Shown here piece by piece: positions 57,093 to 64,000 of a DNA stretch of 64,000 nt. Made by a program: the position numbers and the translations under genes. The notes below the pieces were generated by a model. The model ran no database searches. It was not told the DNA's origin and worked only from the letters and a program-made list of their open reading frames with translations. The DNA comes from Bisporella sp. PMI_857 (Eukaryota > Ascomycota > Leotiomycetes > Helotiales > Helotiaceae): assembly GCA_021307315.1 (NCBI GenBank), contig JAJSPD010000016.1:248001-312000 (forward strand), in the 5' to 3' direction. How positions within the stretch are numbered: the first letter of the stretch is position 1; every line of letters begins with the position of its first letter.

Positions 57093-58836
57093 ATGAAAGT
57101 AAAGGTCCTTTCTCGCTCGAGCAGCGCCATCCAGGCACCTGGGTCCAATGTAACTCGCGAAACCAGAAACTTAGATCCTGCTCTGCACAGCTTTGCTCGA
57201 GCCCGCGGTTAGTGATAATTGCCCCTCATAGATTCGGGCACATTCTAACAAGAGAAACAGAATATACCCGAGCTTTAAATGCAACAAAGTTAGAACGAAT
57301 GTTCGCAGCACCATTTATCTGTCAACTTGGTAGGGGACATGTGGATGGTGTATACACACTTGCAAAAGATCCGTCTCGACTGGAGAACTTTGCTTCCGGA
57401 TCCGGTGATGGGGTGGTGAAGGTCTGGGATTTGGTATCAAGAGAGGAAATATGGAGCAATGAAGCCCACGAGAATATTGTGAAAAGCATGTGCTGGACGA
57501 GGGACAAGAAGCTTCTCACATGTGCTGCGGATAGGACTGTAAAGGTAAGACATGTTTGTGAAATTTATACTGGCGCGACTTTTTTTTGGGCGGGATGAGC
57601 TAGAGCTCATCAAGCAGATTTATCAAATTCTTCACGTCCTCCGCCGGGATCTGGGGCTAGACTGACATTTGCGAAAGTTGTTTGATCCATATAATTCAGC
57701 CTCAGGGACTGCTCCTGCTGCTACTTGGCTAGGTACAAATTCGGTAAGTCGTTATGTTCTCAGTTCTGTTTAAATCGAGCTAATCTAACAAAATATAGTT
57801 TACCAGTCTGTCCCATCATCGAAATCAAAACAGTTTTGCTGTGGCATCAGGAGTGATTTCAATATACGATTTGGAGAGATTCCAAGCTCCCCCCGAAGTT
57901 CTGAAATGGACTACGAGCTCTGATACCATAACTTCCGTTGCTTTCAATCAGATAGAAACGTCAATTTTGGCCAGCACTGCCTTGGATAGGTCCATTGTGC
58001 TTTATGGTAAGAGTGAATGTATGAAACGCATTTGGGTTTTGATGCTAACCTCAGTATGTCACAGATCTACGAACATCAACAGCATTGGCCAAAACCGTAC
58101 TAAATTTTACCTCGAATGCAATTTCATGGAACCCAATGGAGGCATTTAATTTTGGTAAGCTTTGCGTTGAGTCCTTGAAGACGAGGCTAATATGCCAATA
58201 TAGCAGTAGCTAATGAAGACCATAACGTCTACATTTTTGATATGCGAAAAATGGACCGGGCTCTCAACGTCCTAAAGGATCACGTGGCTGCTGTTATGGT
58301 AAAATATTCCCCATGAGATATCAACTTCGCATGCAAAGCTAACTGAAATGTTGTAGGATGTCGAATTCTCTCCAACAGGGGAAGAGCTCGTTACAGCATC
58401 GTATGACCGGACCGTCCGCCTCTGGAGTAGAATGAAAGGTCATTCTCGAGACATTTACCACACCAAGCGCATGCAGAGGGTCTTCTCAACAAAGTTTACA
58501 CCAGACTCAAAGTATATTCTGAGCGGGTCTGATGACGGCAACATCCGTCTCTGGCGGGCCAATGCATCCAAGAGGGAAGGTATCAAGTCAGCTGCCCAAC
58601 GGCAATCTCTCGAACTTAGCGCAGCGCTGCAGCAACGTTACGAGCATATGCCCGAAATCAAACGAATCAAGCGTCACAGACATATACCGAAGGTGGTTAA
58701 GAAAGCAGGGGAGATCAAAAACGAGGAGCTCAAGGCCATTAAGCGCAGAGAGGAAAATGAGCGGAAGCACACAAAGAAACAATTCCGCAAACGAAAGAGC
58801 GAAAGAGAAAAGATGGTTTTGGAACAGGAAAAGTAA
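57093..58836 (+). CDS. SOF1: WD-repeat rRNA-processing protein SOF1 (DCAF13)
   Basis: Seven exons, 57093-57207, 57261-57544, 57678-57743, 57799-58006, 58065-58154, 58204-58298 and 58357-58836, give 445 residues. Its N-terminus is MKVKVLSRSSSAIQAPGSN. The WD repeats include GSGDGVVKVWDLVSREEIW, CAADRTVK, SAFA-like strands, ANEDHNVYIFDMRKMDRAL and TASYDRTVRLWS, and SGSDDGNIRLWRANASKREG. The C-terminal Sof1 domain is clear: RYEHMPEIKRIKRHRHIPKV and KRREENERKHTKKQFRKRKS. SOF1 is part of the small-subunit processome with U3 snoRNA and acts in 18S maturation in the nucleolus. Every exon join keeps the frame and matches the family, so I consider the model reliable. Confidence 0.94.
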
Positions 58837-61723
58837 ATACATTGGTTCGAAGGCGTATATGGCAGGAAAATGGCGTTATGGGTGGAAGCATTGAAAGGCG
58901 CAGGAAGGGCTATGCAGATACCAAGATATACAGCAGCATAACTCAATAACAATGGTATGCCTTTTGATTATCCCTAATCTTACGAGGTAAATCGTTGTAC
59001 ATGTAATATTATATACTTTTTGTATTCGGAATAATTTACCTGCATGTTTCCACTAGCCTGTTCTTTAGATATATGGTGTCTTTCACTCATGAAGTTGTCA
59101 GTGCTTGAATGTCTCATACTCAGCACATTCGCTCTAACAAGAAAACGAATAAATAAACCTTGTATTCCATTCTTTAAATCGCGTTGTGCCTATTTATTGC
59201 AGTACATTACTACATCAAGCAAACATTTATGTTTCAGCTATTTCTTGTCACATCTCCTAATCTTGTTTCTTATCGCCTTCCTTCAGCTCTGGTAGCACAC
59301 CTTCCAAAAGATAGCCAACTACTTTTCACTATTTGCCTCACCTATTTCTCAATGCATCATTTGCAGCAATGTGCCCCAAAAGTCTGGCACATTCGTAACC
59401 CATCACTATTACCGGCTACGGCACCACTCCTTCACGCCCTCCAGACAATCCTGGCCTTTGTTTAGCTTATCTCTTGTCTCCCACCTTCGATCTTTACAAG
59501 CGCTTCTCTTCCGATTGTCTCCAAAACAGTAAAAACACAAAAACTGAAGTAGCCTTGGAGGGCATTGAGCCCCCGTCTCCAAACAGCGAAACGCTTTCTA
59601 TAGTCTAAGCAATTTATTCTAAACCTACCCAAGAGAAAACTCCAGAAAGCCAATAGAACTCGGCAAAAACCCAGCAAATATTCCTTTAGTGTTTTACCCT
59701 CTAAACTACGGGGCATTTTTAGTGTTGATTTGATGAAGGAGGTGAGTAAAGAGCACAATATTGGGCGTGGTGTGAAGGTGATGCTATTCTAGGCTCTAAG
59801 GAGTTGGTCAATTGGACAGTTACAGTGGAGGACGGTGAAGACATGGAACTTTAGGGAACTTGAAATTGCTGTCGCCTCCTATTTCACATTGCGACCGTTT
59901 TGGCACTACTTGAGTCGAGTTTCCTTTGGATCACCTTCCATGCACAGACCTTTATTCCTTATTTACCCATGTTACGAAACCTACTTTCTTGGTACTTATA
60001 TTTTCTTATTAAAGATCATTTCAGGGCTAGCCCCACATCAAGATTCTAGGCTCAACTGGTCTAACTCCTCCTTCTGCTGTGTCTGGTTTTAATCTTAGTA
60101 TGAGTCGTGATGCCCCTTCAGTATTTGCAGCCCAGTCTCCTTTCCTGTGTTATGAGAAGAATTAGTTAGACTCTGATATTAAGATTGTGTTATAAAGACA
60201 ATTCCCATAGAGAGCACTTAAGCTGTATATTTGTAGTCGTTGTTGCCGGTATATATGTCACTGCTTATATTACTGTTACGAAGGAAATTATAGCTGCTTT
60301 GAACGCTTAGAAAGGTGCAAGGTGATACTCTATAGCCATGTATCACGATTAGTTGAGTATACTGTGCAGCTAGCTATAAATGAGTGCCATGTTCTCAAAA
60401 GTCTAAGGTGAGGTCCTTCGCTCTCTGGAAATGACTAATATTATGCTCAGTTTGAATACTGCAGTGTTTTAGCTGTCAAGCCATATGGCGAGAGCCAAAG
60501 GAAAAGGCGAATTTGCTTCAAAATGTTCATTCACATATATCTAGTTGATCATGTCGTTTTGGTGTCAATAACTGAAAATCGAATTCCTTGTAAATTACAA
60601 TATAAAGGAACGATATCGCATTTTACTTTTCTCATCGGAGATATTTTTGAATCGCCTCGTCTAGGACCCATGCATTGGAGTGAGGGCTGTGCAGCGCGAA
60701 GTGGCAGATCATCTCAGTTCCTTAAAATCAGTGAGCTATTTGTATAATATATATGCACAAGCCCTCCAAACTTGAAACGTCAAGGACGATAGTTAATGAG
60801 GCTAGAGTGTTTAATACTTGATATTGTACCAGTTATTGTTAGAATGCTTGTTGTTATCATTATAGCTAGCAAAGGAGCTTTTCACATATTTGACTTTACA
60901 CAAGCCAGGTTTGCTTTTGTGATTTTGCTATATTGTTGCATTCTGTAATAAAGGCAGCATGCTAATCCCCAACTCCCGAACTATGCACTTAACTTCTTTA
61001 ATACAAATTTAATCTATTAAAAAGGTTGTCTTTACAATCGAAATATAGTACTCCTTTATGCTAAGCAAGCACACGACCTAATTTCACAACAACTGTCTTC
61101 CACTTTAACTACCATAAATCATTTTCTTCATTTTTAATTGCGATCACACATGCTTTTGACTATCATCTAAAGTCTTGATCCGATATGTCTTTTACTTTAT
61201 TAAAAGTAGACTCAGAATTTTTATCTTTTCTTCGTAAATTGGTCGCCGACGGAACCACCCTACGTAGAAGCGATATATACGAAATAGAATGTATATTGCA
61301 ACTTAGCTGCTTGCCATGACAGGGCATAAAGAATATACAATAAAGCAAAAAGAAGCGCCGCATGCCGAATCTAGAAAGAAAGAATACCTCTTAAATCTCG
61401 GAGAGCGTTATTTACGTCTCCTTGTGCATAATCGCGTGCTAACAGGAACGCTATTGTTGCTTATAGTAGATGCGCTGTTAGCTTAGTGTATAATCATGTC
61501 ATTAATTCTACTCTTGAAAGACAACGGCCTGGAAGGTTAGACACGTTATTCAATATCTTGACAAGTACATATTTTAGATTCTAGGAGACAAATATTTCTT
61601 TCAAATTATGTCATATTTGATAGTGACTTTTACTAGTTGGAAGTATTGTTTGTTAAAAATACAATGTAATGGTCCATACCTTCAGACATGTTATAAAAAA
61701 CTGCCCTTGAACCAGGTATTACC
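58837..61723. other. AT-rich gene desert
   Basis: 2.9 kb between SOF1 and the metalloprotease gene. A 59,462-59,758 minus-strand frame is open but shows no known pattern. The rest is AT-rich with no gene I can support. Confidence 0.45.
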
Positions 61724-62913
61724 TTAAATTTGACTCATTTCTGGTTTCTCCAGGATCTTGCCGCACTTCTCAGACCAGTACACATGCTGAGTAAATAGTC
61801 AGCGAAGCATCTTTTTTCCTTTTAACAAACTCACACTCTGAAACCACGCATGAGAATCAGCGTTGCTAAACGCCCGTACAGGGTCCTCCTGAGCCAATCT
61901 TAGGCATTTCTTCGCTCCATATTTGTAATCGGTGATATGTCCTATGCCTAACTTGTAGTCAGGTCTAACTCTGATCAGCCGTTAGCACAGCCTTGAATAT
62001 TAATACAATATGTTCTTACATCGGCACAAGATGCCTATAATAGTAATATTAGAAAAGTCCCTTTTGAAAACTTTTTAAAGCAAGACGTACATTATTTCGT
62101 GGGCAAATAACATCTCTAAGGTCTCCATTTTATCCGACACCCTGTCCCCAACAGAACTACAAGTGAGCTGGTTTAAGTCTTTGTAACGAAAAATTGATGG
62201 GCAAAAGTATATAGTAGCTCTGCTTATATTACCCTTGTTGTCTTCATGGTTATGAGTATAAGCATGCGCAGTCCTGCATTTCTTGTAAGGATCTTGAAGA
62301 CTAATATCTATGTTGGCCATTTTAGGATTCCCGGGCCGTTGAGAATTCCAACCAAGTATGTTAATAAGGTCGATCTTGACATTGTACAGTTCCGATTCAG
62401 GAAACCATTGCGAAAAAATAGCGCGATAGCTCTCTTCAGATTTTGGAGTCCTGACTACTTCAAGCATAGCCATGGTCGATTTGAATGCTTGTTTAAGACG
62501 AGCTATATTTTTAGGGTCGCCGTCATTTAGAAATTTAGGCATATAATGATCACTAGAAGTTGTAAGTGTTATCATGCCAGCTTAACTGCTATTCGGTATC
62601 ACTTACTGTGACGGTTGCTCTTTCCCCCATTCAGCTGGTTGTACAACTGTAAAAACACTGGGTTAAAGTGTTAATATGTAATGTATGATAAAATCAGGTT
62701 CCATGTATTACTTACGTTGGCGGTTGCGAGGCAACCCCTTGAGGTGGCTGCTTAACTGTAATGGTTCTGGGTTCAAAGTGTTAGTCTAGGAATGTGATGA
62801 AACTTGGAATCGGGGTACGCTTGCGTTGGGGGTGCGTGCGAAGCAAGAACTGATTGTATGTATACAAGCGCCATTAGGATGCTATACTGGTAGTTTGAGA
62901 AGGATAACATCAT
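61724..62913 (-). CDS. Secreted M35-like (deuterolysin/aspzincin) metalloprotease
   Basis: Seven exons, 62913-62819, 62766-62716, 62657-62607, 62552-62091, 62034-62020, 61970-61835 and 61786-61724, give 259 residues in one frame. A signal peptide (YSILMALVYIQSVLA) is followed by a short Pro/Gln-rich linker from exons 2 and 3. The body has NIARLKQAFKSTMAMLEVVR and ATIYFCPSIFRYKDL. The zinc site is HEIMH (in MLFAHEIMHL), split by an intron between exons 4 and 5. ITDYKYGAKKC later matches the GTxxDxxYG aspzincin motif with Asp as third ligand. NADSHAWF follows as in relatives. Such enzymes are secreted; the target is unknown. Exon 5 is 15 bp and exons 2 and 3 are 51 bp each. The gene is intact despite its AT-rich surroundings. 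No long propeptide is visible, so it may be a divergent branch. Confidence 0.82.
62596..62784 (-). repeat. Tandem duplication of an intron-microexon unit (about 80 bp, two copies)
   Basis: Copy A is 62784-62705 and copy B is 62674-62596. Each starts TAACACTTT(G)AACCCAG, continues into a 51-nt exon with ACAGTT, CA-CCA, GGG and GCAACCG, and ends GTAAGT-ATAC. The encoded linkers are TITVKQPPQGVASQPPT and VFTVVQPAEWGKEQPS. Both exons are phase 2-2, so adding or removing a copy keeps the frame. Confidence 0.75.
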
Positions 62914-64000
62914 TTTATGATGCAACGCTGAAATCTTTAGATATTTGCATAGCTATTTGAGAGGAGGCAAAATCCGAAGAACTTCCACGCAATTTACATC
63001 TAATCTCGGCCATAACAGTTTCTTTCCTTTTGTCTGAACTTATTAGCGCTGTTCTGTAGTCTTGGTGAATTGTTAGATTTTGTTAGATTTTGTTAGATTC
63101 TTCCTATTCCTTTTAATCCTACATGTCTAACATCTTTCAGATGCGGCAAACAGTTATCAGGATGGCCTATGCTGGCTAGGTTCCTTTAACTGGTCAACAA
63201 AGTGAAAACAAGAATTTTTATGAAAATTCTAATAAGTGTCACTAGTTGGTACAATTAATTCGAAAACATTGATTCGTTGTAATCGCTACATAATTCGCTC
63301 TTCCGCAAAGTGCCTCTTACTTGTTACTTTAAAAAGTTGCTCTTGGAAGTAGAGTAGCGTGTAAACGGAAACAATCCCCTGGTGCAACAAGTACCTTGCC
63401 ATTCGCTTACCTCTCAAAACAGATCCTTTGTTAAAACATTAAGTGTGCGCTTATTGATCCTTTATCCATCCTTTATCAATCCTGAATTCATCCAGTTTTT
63501 GCCAAAGCCACCTTTAGGTCGCCACTCCTGAGCCTGTTAAATATGGGTCGGCTCTACATACCTGTTTTGCTATTACACCTCTTTTCAGGCGGTTTACCGG
63601 AGAAATCTGGAATTACAGAAGTGTGATCGTATTTGTATGTAGTATTACAACGAATATCCTTTCTAAATGGTACGGATATACATTACCGCGGCACCATATG
63701 AGATGTTCTTTCTGTCTAGTAAATGGTGAAATGCGCAACTAGTCTGCGTAGTAGCAAAATTAAAATTTCTGTAGTCTGGTTGATTTGTTTCGTCTGCATA
63801 TTCTTTTAATAGTGAAAGGGTATTGCAAGCTTGGTCGGATGTATCTTTCGGTTCTTAGCTTTACTACAAGAAGCATAATGTCTTAAGTCTTGTGAGTTCG
63901 CCTTTTCAAGGTTTGCCACGTAAGTATGATATTACCTGTGGTGGGGCGGGGCAATAGTCGCCATAGTGTACGCCTCAAAGACGATTTTTGTGAGAACAAA
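62914..64000. other. AT-rich right end
   Basis: Upstream of the metalloprotease gene to the window end. Apart from a short tandem repeat at 63,071-63,100, nothing is supported. Confidence 0.5.
63071..63100. repeat. Tandem repeat of TGTTAGATTT (three units)
   Basis: Three head-to-tail copies of a 10 bp unit, the last with a final C instead of T. Confidence 0.9.

Noticed and set aside
59462..59758. Minus-strand frame of 98 codons with mixed composition
   Set aside because: No signal peptide, domain or splice support; surroundings are AT-rich non-coding DNA.
1..64000. CRISPR arrays, rRNA genes, complete transposons with terminal repeats
   Set aside because: No regularly spaced direct repeats, rRNA-like sequence or matching terminal inverted repeats were seen by eye.

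Overview
The window looks like nuclear DNA of a filamentous ascomycete (Pezizomycotina), probably a Leotiomycete. Genes carry several short introns (43 to about 240 bp, GT..AG, with CTAAC/CTAAT-like branch sites), and the gene content fits: HET-domain proteins, a DUF3723 relic, a Zn2Cys6 regulator, an RTA1-family protein, a GH72 GPI-anchored glucanosyltransferase, a subtilisin and an M35-type metalloprotease. The class-level guess is an inference. Exon maps below were made by hand and checked for reading-frame continuity, with no transcript data.

Layout. Positions 1-14,400 are a gene-poor, decayed zone. It holds a small secreted peptide precursor, a divergent FAP7/adenylate kinase 6-like gene, a cluster of gene relics (DUF3723, TPR, ZZ-type zinc finger, phosphotransferase-like) at 3.2-5.3 kb, a secreted two-copy ricin-B-type lectin gene, a broken ankyrin-HET gene and long G and C runs. 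Positions 14,400-28,800 hold a CM1 (centrosomin motif) spindle-pole/microtubule protein, a mitochondrial DnaJC28-like protein, a decayed SnoaL-like gene, an RTA1-like membrane protein, a Zn2Cys6 regulator with a 610 bp intron inside its zinc cluster, and VPS60 (ESCRT). Positions 28,800-47,400 hold a SAPS (PP2A/PP6-type phosphatase partner) gene, a seven-exon subtilisin, an unrecognised gene with a frame conflict at its 5' side, a GH72 enzyme and a short-chain dehydrogenase. Positions 48,600-58,900 hold an intact HET gene, a large AT-hook protein, and the head-to-head pair RPN6 (proteasome lid) and SOF1 (rRNA processing). From 58,900 to the end the DNA is AT-rich and nearly empty except for a seven-exon M35-like secreted metalloprotease that is not visible as one open frame.

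How it fits together. The middle is ordinary housekeeping DNA: protein turnover, ribosome biogenesis, endosomal sorting, phosphatase regulation, cell wall remodelling. The two ends behave like accessory compartments, with secreted proteins, HET genes and relics with stops and frameshifts. No CRISPR array, rRNA or convincing tRNA was seen. The most unusual signals are a tandemly duplicated 51-nt microexon in the metalloprotease, the lectin duplication in which only one copy has an intron, the enlarged zinc-cluster intron, a hairpin-rich stretch between the HET and AT-hook genes, and a Kex2-type peptide precursor at the left end.
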